A DNA stretch of 64,000 nucleotides, from NCBI GenBank assembly GCA_032158295.1, contig CM063254.1, forward strand, positions 7,358,614 through 7,422,613. The letters are read 5' to 3'. The position numbers and the translations under genes are program-made. Shown here one piece after another: positions 1 through 10,900 of the stretch; position 1 is the first letter of the stretch; each line of letters starts with the position of its first letter. Below the pieces are notes generated by a model. It did no database searches, was not told the origin of the DNA, and was given only the letters and a program-made list of their open reading frames with translations. The DNA comes from Pycnopodia helianthoides (taxonomy: Eukaryota > Echinodermata > Asteroidea > Forcipulatida > Asteriidae).

Positions 1-302
1 GCAGTAGATCTTGAAAGCTGCTTGCCAGAAGATCACTGGAGACGGTGGGAAGGGGGACCTATAGGGCAAACAAACTGAGGGTGTTGAAGGCTGACCTGGG
101 GTATATGAGATACATTGGGAAGGAGACGATACATAGGGAAGTGGGAAGGATCGAGACGTCGAGTTGTTAAACCACCGGTTCCTTTTCACAGCTCACAGAG
201 AGAGTTCATTTACATGGTGTCTCTGCAAACTACACTAGATTACTCCACCATGCAAAGTGAAATTTATTTAAATTAATTATCCTAATTTTCTTTGATCCTT
301 AG

Positions 303-415
303 GTTGGATATACGACCTTACCGGAAGCTATGACATTGCATTCATAATGATGGGATCAATGCTTGCCCTATCGTTGGTGGCGCTCTTTCTTGAATGGCTG
401 TTGCTTTCAAAGTGA
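303..415 (+). CDS. Last coding exon of a monocarboxylate-transporter-like (SLC16/MCT, MFS) gene; partial
   Basis: The frame opens after a splice acceptor (AG at 301-302) and reads a completed Gly, then WIYDLTGSYDIAF, a hydrophobic stretch and a Lys before TGA at 413-415. The motif G-W-x-Y-D-x-T-G-S-Y-D followed by a membrane helix is typical of the last helices of SLC16 monocarboxylate transporters, which carry lactate, pyruvate and related acids with protons across the plasma membrane. The C-terminal tail is almost absent, ending about two residues after the helix. The rest of the gene lies left of the window, and bases 1-300 would be its last intron. Poly(A) signals AATAAA lie at about 536 and 866. 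The family call rests on 37 residues, so subfamily and substrate cannot be given. A related MFS family is possible. Confidence 0.6.
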
Positions 416-1085
416 ATGTATGAAAAGAAATTGGGCCGTGTCCGAATTGGCGGCTTCAGCAGTGGGTTTGATGGGATCAAATAAAATGCACTCTCTTCCT
501 CCATACTTCTGTCAAAAAGTGCATAAGCACAGCAAAATAAACAATGGAAACAAATATTGTGAACTGTTGGTCAGATCGGTAGTCAACATTACCTCTTTAA
601 CACATCTTAATCACATCTTAAACAAATGATTTACAAGAAGAAGAATTATTTGCTATAGTTTCATGGATTGGTTCACAATTCATCAATCTTACTTTACAAA
701 TACAATTATAACTGAAAACACAGTAACTGTATTTAACCAAATATGGGTATCCCTGCCCGGGCTCCGGTGTGTCTGTGTTTTATCCTTCCAAGTTCTACAT
801 TTCTGATGTTTGCACTGTTGGTAGATGAAGTGAGATCTAGACGTAACCAGTTGTACAGTTTGTGTAATAAAAGATCACGGGAGGCAACATTATTTTAACC
901 AAAGATGTATATACCCACAAAATATATTACGTCTTAAGTTTGTTCTGTTAGTTGTGTTGGTCATGGGCGGCAACCTTACTATAATTTGTTCATCAAAAAA
1001 TGGTTGTACATGGATTCTGAACAAACCAATTAACAGTTTGTGTATAACAATATATGTCAGTATGGTTCTTGAGGTATTGCATGGT

Positions 1086-1257
1086 ATTCGGTTTGCGGTA
1101 ACACCATGTTTATATATCTACATATACTTTGCTGTGTAGATTTTGTTCTTTAGAGAACTTGTCTTGCTATCTGTTATAGCAAATAGCAAGACAAGTTCTC
1201 TAAAAAACAAAACCTACACAGCAAAGTAGATACACATGGTGTTACCGCATACCGAAT
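1086..1257. repeat. Foldback element with about 80-nt arms
   Basis: The left arm runs through genomic 1086-1165 and its inverse through 1180-1257. Both arms share a core that includes GTAGATTTTGTT and AGAGAACTTGTCTTGCTA, and they meet at a small loop around TGTTATAGCAAA. No protein is encoded. It could be a MITE or a long-hairpin RNA source. Confidence 0.8.
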
Positions 1258-1975
1258 GTACAAATGTCAGGGTCAACCTTATCTGATCAAAGAGTGTTTT
1301 TATCAAAACTCATGGAGTTATAGAACATAACTCGAAAAATATTATGACAGTTTTGTACTATTTCTTAACTTGGTTCTGTTAGTAGGTAAATTAACTAATT
1401 TTGGTTTTACATAAAGCAGTGTTGACCGTGGGGGCGAGGAGCAACCTCACTGTTAAAATAGAAGTAGGCCTACTCGAGTTATTCGAGTATGAAACATAAA
1501 ATAGTTTTGAAAGATAATTTTGGTTCTAAAAAAAACAAAGGTACATTTAACTTCACGTGTACCACGTGTGACCGACACCCTGCTCATTTTAGCTCAGCAG
1601 TAAGCAAAGATCTGTGCTTGTGGGCCTTGGGCTTGATGTCATAAATTGCTATATTGTTCATTTTTACTCGGGTTAGCTATACGGTCAATCAAAAATCTAA
1701 GCTTATAATAATATGCGACTTGGAGAAAGGATCTAACTGTAAAAAGAGTTTAGTCTTATCATGATTGAAGCAAAATGGACATGAGTGTGGATGACCAGGA
1801 GTGAAGCCCTGCCGCTCACAAGGAACACATAATTGTAACCTTGAGTTGGTGACTTCCAACTTGAAACTTTTTGGATGACCTAGGTCCTGACAAAATGATC
1901 CTATTATTTTTTGAAGTCGGAAGTTATGCATAGGAGCAGACCCGCGGGTCCGGTTTTAAATTTGGAACCGGTGTC

Positions 1976-2775
1976 ATGCCAAAAAGTGTCCGCTGCCAAA
2001 TAGTGTCCGCTCATTAGCATACCGTGATATGATTGGTCATGCGTCCATCACGTCGCATTGATTACTGAGCCTTGCCAAATAGTGTCCGCGTCCCTGCCAA
2101 TTAATTAGACGTCGTTCTGTTATATCTTTTCATCTCAAGTTTGTTGTTTACCATTTTATTTTTTGGAAAAACTTTTTTAATTTATGTGATTTAAAGATTC
2201 TCAACACATCATCTTTACATTTGGCACTTTCTAGGCCCCCAATACATCATGGCGATATTTTATTTCGTAGTTTTAAACCCGTACTATGCAGATAACACGC
2301 AACTCAGAATTATGTTGAGTTTCTCTCGTTTGAAAAAAAAAAAAAAGTTTTATTAAAGTATCCTTGTCTGTTTTTACGTGTGACGTTTTACAGTTTCACT
2401 TTTCACATTAGCTTTGCGTATCATGGCAGAAAGTGGATAAACTTATAGAGCAAGGAACCCCCAGTCAAGTAAGTGCCCGATAACTTCATGCCAAATACTC
2501 TGGTCTTGCCAATTGCTGTCCATTTACAATTGATGTCCGTTAACTTTTGTCAAATACTGTCCATTCCTGCCGACCATTTTTGTCAAATACTGTCTGTGTA
2601 AGTTCTAGGAAAATACTGTCCATTTTTTGCCAAAATCCGTTCGGTTAGTCCCCGCGAAATACTGTCCACCATTCCTGTGCCAGTTCATTTCGCACAGACA
2701 CGTGCCAAATAGTGCCCTGCTTCCACTGCAGATGCTCAGCGGGAACTATTTGGCAGCGGACACTTTTTGGCAATG
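1976..2775. mobile_element. Non-autonomous DNA transposon with 30-bp TIRs and internal subterminal repeats
   Basis: The ends are inverted copies of TGCCAAAAAGTGTCCGCTGC plus CAAATAGT: the left end begins at 1976 and the right end finishes at 2775. Inside, degenerate copies of GCCAAATAGTGTCC or AAATACTGTCC recur near 2075, 2535, 2585, 2610, 2665 and 2705. Such repeats could be transposase binding sites. No transposase frame is present, so the element would depend on another copy. The superfamily is not identified. Confidence 0.75.
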
Positions 2776-4037
2776 CACCGACCGGGTAGAACCGGGGTAA
2801 CCGAAGGAACCGCCAAAGCTTATACAGTTGCCATAAATCAATGACAATTGTCTGGTAGTATTTTTAGGCATTTTATATATAACTCTGAAAATCTGTACTG
2901 TTATATATAAAATGCTGATAGAGAGAGCATTTCTTTCTTTTTTAGCAGTGGGATCACCTCTTTTAAAAATAGAGTGTACCCAAAACGCGATTGCGAAACT
3001 GCCCAATAGCCCTTCTGCCCCGCCCTATGGTCAATTGAAGGGACACACTGGCTTCGTTGGGCGATTTGGGCTACAAAATAGACAAAAACATAGTTCAAAA
3101 GGTCTTCCTGGAATGGAGAAGAATGGTTTATGAAAGAAACAATCAAATTTTGCCGTTTTCGAGCGTTTTCAAAAAACGAAGGTCACGTGACTTTTCGGAA
3201 CCAAAACGTGGTTCGGGAAAGTCATGTGATCTTCAGAGTTAGTTTTACTTCCAGCCGAATAAAAAAAAATTACCGAACCAAATTTAAGTCTTTTTTAAAA
3301 CAATTATTCATGAGTATTTGACCCAAAAAAGACTATGCATTAAGATTATGGATACAAGCTGTAAATAATGATGAAAAACCGAACGTAACATTCGCTTTCA
3401 GAGAGTCCGTGCACGGAAGCGTGTTTTACTGCGCAGCAGCATGGGAGCTAGCGGAACGTAAACCTTTGGGCATGGCCTTACAGCCCGGTGCCGTGTCTCG
3501 TGGTGCCAGAGAGACAAACCACGGGGCATGAACTCGGAGCTTGTTGGAGGGGTAGGGAACCAGACCATTAATTACGTTTTGTTATAGGGGGGTGCCTGCG
3601 CTACACACACGGCAGGACGCCGACATTAGCTGCACGATGTGGACCGGTGTCAGATGCAATTGTGTCCGCCATTGCTGTGAATACCCAACGGCCGAATATT
3701 TTCTCATAGGCTACGACCGGGGGGAGGGGGGGGTACCTCTAGTGAGGGCTGACACACGTTCACGAGTTGTTTTTCCATGCAAGTTTTACGTCAAAGATCT
3801 CCTTTTCTAATGGCCTTCCTAGTAAAGCCAATGAATCATCGTTGATTACAACTACACTTGACTACACTACGTATTGTTGTCACCAATAAAGTAGAAGCAC
3901 ATCAGTACAATAGAAGACAGTTTCATGTGCAGTCTCATTGCAGCAACGCGTTAGACTATTTTCGAGTTTCATCTCAATCTGTTTTCTTCTTTTCGCCGGG
4001 AAGGGGGGGGGGGGTTGTTTGAGTAGGACGGTTTTGC

Positions 4038-4135
4038 ACGGGGGCGGACACGGGGGCGGACACGAATGCTTATGCAAAATCCGGGCGGACACAATTGCAT
4101 TATGCAGCAGCGTCCGGGCGGACACGATTGCACAT
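4038..4135. repeat. Cluster of four GGGCGGACAC repeats
   Basis: The decamer GGGCGGACAC occurs four times within about 100 bp, each time near an ACGAxTGC-like follow-up. The spacing is uneven. No function is evident. Confidence 0.6.
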
Positions 4136-4393
4136 TAATGCTGTACTTGATTTTCCATGAGTGTTTTTATTGTTTCCTTCATTGTCTAAATAACTATAAA
4201 TGTTTTACAAATGGCGTTCCGTCATCAAGGCTGAATTACTCCCAGTCACTCTTTAGTACAAGGTTTTCAATATCCTGAGGTGTGGTCTTGGATGATGAGA
4301 CCGTAGGCCGGTAGCCTGAATATCTGACGTCACACTTCAAGGCGGCGTTAACAACGCCAGGGATACCTGTCTGACCGGATGGCGATTTTTTTT

Positions 4394-4482
4394 TCTGCAG
4401 CACACGTCGGCTATGGAGTCAACAGGCTGTTTTTCCCTATCCCTTAATAACTGTTGACTCCAAAGACGACGTGTGCTGCAGA
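4394..4482. repeat. Foldback repeat, arms about 32 nt
   Basis: TCTGCAGCACACGTCG at 4394 is matched by its inverse ending at 4482, and the inner parts GGAGTCAACAG and CTGTTGACTCC also pair. The loop is about 22 nt. Just downstream, 4593-4640 and 4752-4776 contain further short palindromes. Confidence 0.75.
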
Positions 4483-5263
4483 ACATAAATTTGCGACCGG
4501 ATGCTGCTATTTTATGTATCTTTGACCTCGCATTCATTCCACGCAGAGATTCGCGCAGTCAATTCACACGTCGTACAAGTACGTACACGTTCGCTCGTCC
4601 CCAGCGCCTTGCCTTAAAACCAAAGGCGCTGGGATGGGCAAACGTATCGTTAACGTTAATGCTCAGTCCCATGCTCAGTCCCATCATGCATCACACTCAC
4701 ACTGCAAGCACTGCACGTATGACGTACTTTCTGAACAAGAATCTGTGCAAGCCACTGATCTCTAGAGATCAGTGGTGCAAGCTGATTAGCCCATCCCAGC
4801 GGTCCTGGATAGGCCGCTCTGGGGCCGAGCGAAGTACACAATAGTGAATAAAACAATATTGGTGGCGCCCTCTAGTTGCCGCTCAGCGAGACTTGAGGGT
4901 ATTCCCCGCGCGAAGTCCGAACCTCCCTGCCTGTCTGAGTGAAAATAACGGTATAAACACCGATTATTTGGCCGTCATTGGGAGCAGGTTTCACCATTCT
5001 TGCCCATCTGGTGTTGTTAGGAATCAGGTAAAGTATGATATGACTTTAGTTATGTTACTGTTAGTCTTGTGTTCAGTGAAGTGGTGACCGTCGATGCGAT
5101 GTCGATCGTCTAATAATAACATGTCTAACTCGTTCTTCGTTGACACAGTCACACTCAGTCACAGTCGACCACCAGTCGACTGAGTACATTTTTACAATAG
5201 AACTTAGAATAGAAATAGAGCTTGACACATCACACCAGCTTGCACATAATTTGTGGATGAGAA

Positions 5264-5313
5264 CTACTCCTAGAATTATGAGGTTCCATGAAACCTCATA
5301 ATTCTAGGAGTAG
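5264..5313. repeat. Near-perfect 50-bp palindrome
   Basis: CTACTCCTAGAATTATGAGG is followed after a very short centre by its exact inverse, ending at 5313. The hairpin would have about 24 pairs and almost no loop, which is short for a miRNA precursor and long for a chance event. Confidence 0.8.
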
Positions 5314-6446
5314 ATGAGAACATGCTGAGCCTTCTCACTTTTTTGAGGTCACAGAGTAAATTGGTGACTTTACCTGGTGTTTCTAAATATTTGGAGCGAA
5401 AAGATCTGCTTACCTTTGCTTTTGTAAATTGTATTTCAAGAGCTTGACTGTTCTGTTTACAATGAGATCCCATGCTGCTACATGGTACTCGAAGATGGAC
5501 GAACCAGGCTTGTTTATGCTAGTGATTTTATTTCAACGGGACACCTGTGGAGGTTTTTTATTTGAATGACGCCAAGTGCTTGAGAGCTTTCTTTGTAGAT
5601 GAAGCTGTTTGAGGATTCCAATTCAACTTCAAGGCGTTTGTGATTGGACACCAATGGATGGGATTCAACTTTTTCCAGCTGCTTTCCACAAAAAGTGTAG
5701 CTATTTTGGATGACGTTTCTTGAAGCAATTGTAATTAATTGTAAAACACTTGCTTGGGTTGAATTGCATTTATGAGCAAACTATCTGGCACAGTGACACT
5801 GACCATAGAGCAAGGAACACTGACAGATCATGAAACGAGCTCGTTTGGGATTATGAGCATGATGAGTAAAGTTACTCAAAATTTATTGAAATAAAAAAAG
5901 GTAGAAACATTTGTAAAATAATTGTTCACTCATTATGACCCAAGGTCCTTCTCATCTCAGTAGACTAAGTAAGAGTAATAGTCATGTCATGATTGAGGGA
6001 AAAGTGGCCTTCAGATTTGGCATCTTTTCCCAAAAACAGTTTCGTATCTACCTAGGTAGTAATAAGATATTCTGGTGGTTTTTTTTTAGTGGCAGTAAGA
6101 TACAGCACCATTTCAAAAACCTGGAAAAGTAAATACATTGTTTTTTTTCATTCAGTCATTTATTAATTATTTAAGTTAAACAAATAGGTATGCAACTGCT
6201 TTACAGTCACTCCCCACTAATGCTAAAAACTAAAAGCTAAGTTCCCGGATCTCAGACAACGTGTCAAATTTGACTAACGTGCACTTATTCTCTTAGGACA
6301 CAAATAACCACAACAGTACACATTGAGTTGGCTTATTGGTATCAGCTTCAAGTGCTATGTTTATTCAACCATGTCACACCACATTGGTTAATTACCCATT
6401 GGGCAAAACCAGTAACTATGTAATAACAAATTTTATTTGAAAGTAA

Positions 6447-6715
6447 CCCCCAACAGACATACATGAATACCGGGCCCGGATTACTTGGCAACCTGCCATA
6501 ACATTACTTGGCAACCTGCCATAAACAAATGTGGGCAAACACACTTGCCCACAAACCACAGACAAGAGGGTAACCCCCGTCAGACATACATGAATACACA
6601 TACATGAATACCGGGCCCGGATTACTTGGCAACCTGCCATAACATTACTTGGCAACCTGCCATAAACAATTGTGGGCAAACACACTTGCCCACAAACCAC
6701 AGACAAGAGGGGGTT
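6447..6715. repeat. Two-copy tandem duplication, units about 125 and 145 bp
   Basis: The block from ACAGACATACATGAATACCG to ACCACAGACAAGAGGG is repeated once. The second copy carries an extra short run of the ACATACATGAATAC motif. Each unit itself contains a doubled ATTACTTGGCAACCTGCCAT. Frames through it are by-products of the repeat. Confidence 0.8.
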
Positions 6716-7475
6716 ACTTCTTACATGTCGAATAGGCATCAATGCTCTATGTGATTGCACCGCTTGTACACGCAGTTGCATTACAGTACTGCTATAGCCC
6801 CACTTGAGATAGTAGGTGCAAGCAAGAGTTATATCAACATTAAGGTAAGGGCCCGAAAGGCAAGATTATTCCATCGCTTGTACACGCGATTGGAATGTAC
6901 AAAAATATAGGCCCATCGAAAATGAGATGTGCTACAGTGTTAAAGTTAAACATATCCTTAACTCATTAATAATATTGATTACCACTTAAAAGTTTATCAA
7001 TTATCTGACCCCCAGCAGGCAGTGGCAGTCCACTTCCCTATCAGAAAATGCCAAACAGGCTCAGAAAAGCCTCAACTACTGGAGGTATTGATGGGGCGGA
7101 GGCGGGAAAAAATTGTTGGGTGTTGACTTGGTTGGAAGCTGAACCGAAGTGAGGTTCCCACACAAATGCAGCATGCAGACTTAGCATGCAGACGCTGTTG
7201 TTTTACATAACTGCACCTGATTTATTGAAGAAGGGTGCCCTGCCCATTTGCCACAAGAAACCCCATAAAAACCCTGGGAAAATATGTGCAAGGTCGCAAA
7301 AGGACCAACTGGACAGGGTTTGAAAAGCCCACCCAACATGACCAAACTAGCCAAGGTGGCACCACAACGGTTGTGGGTGTCCATTGAATAATGTATTTTA
7401 TCTGCAAGTGATAAAATGAAGTATCCAAGTTCTATGTTTACTCGCGTGTACTGCCTGTATACTACTAAAGTGCGC

Positions 7476-7483
7476 TTTGGCGC
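7476..7483 (+). promoter_or_regulatory. Candidate E2F site upstream of FANCI
   Basis: TTTGGCGC, continuing as GCGCC, matches the E2F consensus TTTSSCGC and sits about 300 bp upstream of the chosen FANCI start in an otherwise CpG-poor stretch. Fanconi genes are known E2F targets in vertebrates. Its use here is inferred from sequence and position only. Confidence 0.4.
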
Positions 7484-7780
7484 GCCGATGATGCAGAGTG
7501 TTTTTCTGGCAGCCTGGTATTTTGAGCAAAAGTGACGTCTTTAGTGTGGAGTGCTGTTACTAGTATCAGTGTGAATCAACCAGTGTTTTTGTACATCAAT
7601 GTAAATGATCATGGGAAAAGCACAAGTTGAAGTGGGATGCTTATATTTCCTTTTGGTTTTAATTCAGAATGTGATGATTTATTTTATGTACAGGTGTGGT
7701 TGCGTAAGCAGAGTGTACAGAACCTTGTATTGTTCGGCTGTGTCTTACGAGGAGGAGACCGGATCAACTCCATCATCATT

Positions 7781-7900
7781 ATGAGTCTTAGGGGGAGACT
7801 ACTGGCCCTCAATAAAGAGGGGAAGAAAAATGAAATATTGAAGCTTCTTAGATCATCAACAAATGAACAGGTGCAAGATACACTTAAACATTTCCCGTAT
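7781..7900 (+). CDS. FANCI: FANCI coding exon 1 (S1 cap)
   Basis: Reads [16 protein letters not shown] and on to KHFPY, then donor TAT|GTAATG in phase 0. This donor is weak, and CAG|GTGCAA at 7870 is also in phase and would remove ten residues. CCC|GTATGT at 7896 is out of phase with exon 2. Open frame upstream as far as the possible acceptor at 7693 may be 5' UTR. Confidence 0.8.
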
Positions 7901-10900
7901 GTAATGTAACAGTTTCAAGTACGAGTTGGAAAACAGCACGTGATCAAGGATGCATGTTTATTTTCTATTTTACCCACAAGTCCTTTAAAAAAAGTTTTTG
8001 TTTCCTGTAACATGCGGGAATATAGTTGATTGACCAAGAAGAAAATGACCTACCTGCAATTGTTTTGTTAATTACTTATTTTGTTGGATGGGATATGAAA
8101 GAATTCTTACAATTTTATGCAATCAGATTTGATCAAATGCTCTTCAAAAAAAAAAAAATCAAACTAACTAAAAAAATTACAGTCGGCAGGTTTTTGACTG
8201 GTTAGTCAGGTTACAGGAAATACAAATTTGTTAGGCCCAGTGGAAAATACGTGCAGCCGGTGCTGTACAAAATTACAGTTAGTGTTCACGAAAACTTCTT
8301 GACTGTCTTCATGTAAATGTGCAAGCTACCTGAGGAACGACCTTTTTGCTCTGGCACAATGTCTTAATAGATTGAGTAATGTTGTTGTTTAGATCTCTGA
8401 GGCACTTTCGCAAATGAGGCGGCCTGAAGATGGGAGTGTTGCGGAGGTAGTTCGAATCATCTTCCAGAATTCCACAGACTTAATCGATGAGAGCAGACGA
8501 TTGAATGTGTACAAAGTGGCTGTCAAGCTCCTACAGGATGATAACCTCACCAACACTAGAGCAGCATCAGAAATTGTGGGGTTGCTACTTATGGAGGTAC
8601 GGATGAGAACTTTAAGGTGTCAAAAAGGTGTGGAAGTGTTGTACGTATTTGAGCATTGGGCACTGTTAAAGCGCACAATTCTGTTATCATAAAAAAAAAA
8701 AATTGTTTACACGAAAAACAATGTCTTTCAGAACCCAAGGAAACGAAGTAACTGTTATTACTATAGACGATGTGACCTTTGACATCACATGTTTACAAAA
8801 GAGCCACAGAGCCTGGACTTCCGGTGGGCACATTTTGTACACAGCTCAATGGAAGAATACAACAAACCTTATGTTTTATGGAGATCGCACTGTCTGATTT
8901 TCCTCAACTTTTGATATGAAGAAAGGGGGGACATCTCAAAAGCTGTACAGGTATTGCTTTTGTAAATTTTGAATTTATGTGAAAATTATGACACAAAATA
9001 GAAAAATTTTCCCATTGAGCCTGTGTAGCATCTTGCCCGTCAGGAATAGCACTATAATGTATGAGGTCACCACTCTGTAAACAAATGTAACATGGTCTAT
9101 ACCTCATACATATTCATGATCAAGAGCTTAATTCTCAATGGTCCATTTACCATTACGTGCCAGATGCCATTTTTGCCAAGAACACGCGCCAGTGGTCACG
9201 CACAGGGTAAACACGCTTGCATAGTAGACCGTCCCATTTGAATTAATGGAAAAACCTACAGACAGCATCTTAAAGGGCAAGTTTACCATTATTTTGGGAA
9301 GAGTAAATTAATTACCATCCTGTAGTTTTCAATAAACACACCGTACAATCAACCTGTGAAAATGTCATTAAAATTTTGCAGCATTTTTGTATGGACAAGA
9401 AAGAAAAATGCTTTATTTTTCCAAGGAATTTGTTAGTGTTTAATACCAGGCTTAATTCTAAGTCGCCAAATGGATTTTCAAAGTGTCACATTTTGACATT
9501 GACAGTACTTCAGAGGGAAATATTTCTCTGGAGTATTGGTAAGCTATAGTTAAGCTTTCAGAGTGACAGTAACACATTTTTTTTAAACTTTCAATCTTGA
9601 TTTTGCCCTTATGGGTCTTGTCGCATTAGACAATTTTGCCAGAAAACTAACTACAATGAACGAAAAAGGAAATCTTCGGCTGCACAAGTGACATTTTTTT
9701 CTAGGGGTGAGGTTAGGTCTATAAGTTATTTTGATTAAAATGAACATTTTTTTTTTTAAATAGGTTTTTGAGTTTTAATAGTAACTACTAGTAGGGCCTA
9801 TAGTTTCCTTTAGCTGGTAATATTTTGTGCTGTTCTTCTTCAATGAATTGTTTGCTCTTCTGCTACTATGGTTTTGTTTATATTAAATTTCTACATTGGG
9901 GGTAGTGTCTTTGTAAATGTGCTCTATGAACCGCACTGTTATTATTTATAATATGTTTGACATTATTTACTTTGCAGACAGATAATTTTGCAGCCAGTCA
10001 TTTAGCTGAGCTGGCTGATGTCTTTACTGATATCGTCAAAAACAAAAAGCCAACCAATGGAAAGTAAGTCCTATCTTTATCACTTCATTCTTTCAAATTG
10101 TCAATGCTGAAGAGAGAAGTTCTTTTATATTTCATATTCCAATCCTGTTATTGTTATTTTTATTACTGTTATTAATTTCTGGTAGTGAAACCAAGGAAGC
10201 CTCAAAATCGAACTGAGTTACTGTAACTGGGAAGCCTGAGGAAACCTGTAGACAAGGGTGCTTTGCAATGAACCAGAAACACGGAGATAAACCCCTACTC
10301 ATCTGTGATGAGTGTTCTGGGCTGGGTTTCACAAAGAGTAAAGATTGATCTTAACCACTTAACTGCGTATGACGAGATATCTCGTCATCACAAACTTACC
10401 CTTATATTGCGTACTCGTCACCAAGTTTGAGGTTTAAATGAGGTCAAAGACACGCTCTGTGACCCCGGGTAATCCCCGGGTAATCCCCTCTTACGTGCCT
10501 TGTTATGATGAGATATCTCGTCATCACAAACTTACAGTCAGGCAGTGTGTGGCGCCACCAATTGGCAAGTTTTCTTACTGAATATGGCGACTTCACGAAA
10601 GCAACTGCGCTTGTCATGTGTGCAAGCTTTGACCCAAGCTTTGGATTCAGATCTTGAACTGTCAGACTCTCTCATGTCTGTTGATAGTGATGATGATTCA
10701 CAAATTGAAGAGCCATGTTTACAAGGTGCTGAAGACGTTGATGATACAGCAGCCTCAGATATAAGTGGGGATAATCGGAGCAATTCTGGGTCTGATCATA
10801 GCTTTCCATTTTTCCTTTTTTGCATTGTTTTCCTTCAATTAACTTCGCATTGGGGGTTTAGCTAACGATAAATAATTATGCAGTTAAGTGGTTAAGCTGT

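Larger units (their letters stand above)
416..7690. other. Intergenic region between the transporter gene and FANCI
   Basis: No open frame here looks like a gene. The region holds the likely 3' UTR of the transporter, foldback and TIR elements (1086-1257, 1976-2775, 4394-4482, 5264-5313), a short GGGCGGACAC repeat cluster (4038-4135) and a tandem duplication (6447-6715). The last 250 bases contain the presumed FANCI promoter. Confidence 0.6.

Noticed and set aside
6416..6781. 121-residue minus-strand frame
   Set aside because: It spans the two-copy tandem repeat and its residues repeat accordingly; no family resemblance.
7637..7780. FANCI start at the in-frame ATG 7637
   Set aside because: The extra 48 residues have no family counterpart and a plausible 5' UTR acceptor (TATGTACAG, to 7693) interrupts them. 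Not fully excluded.
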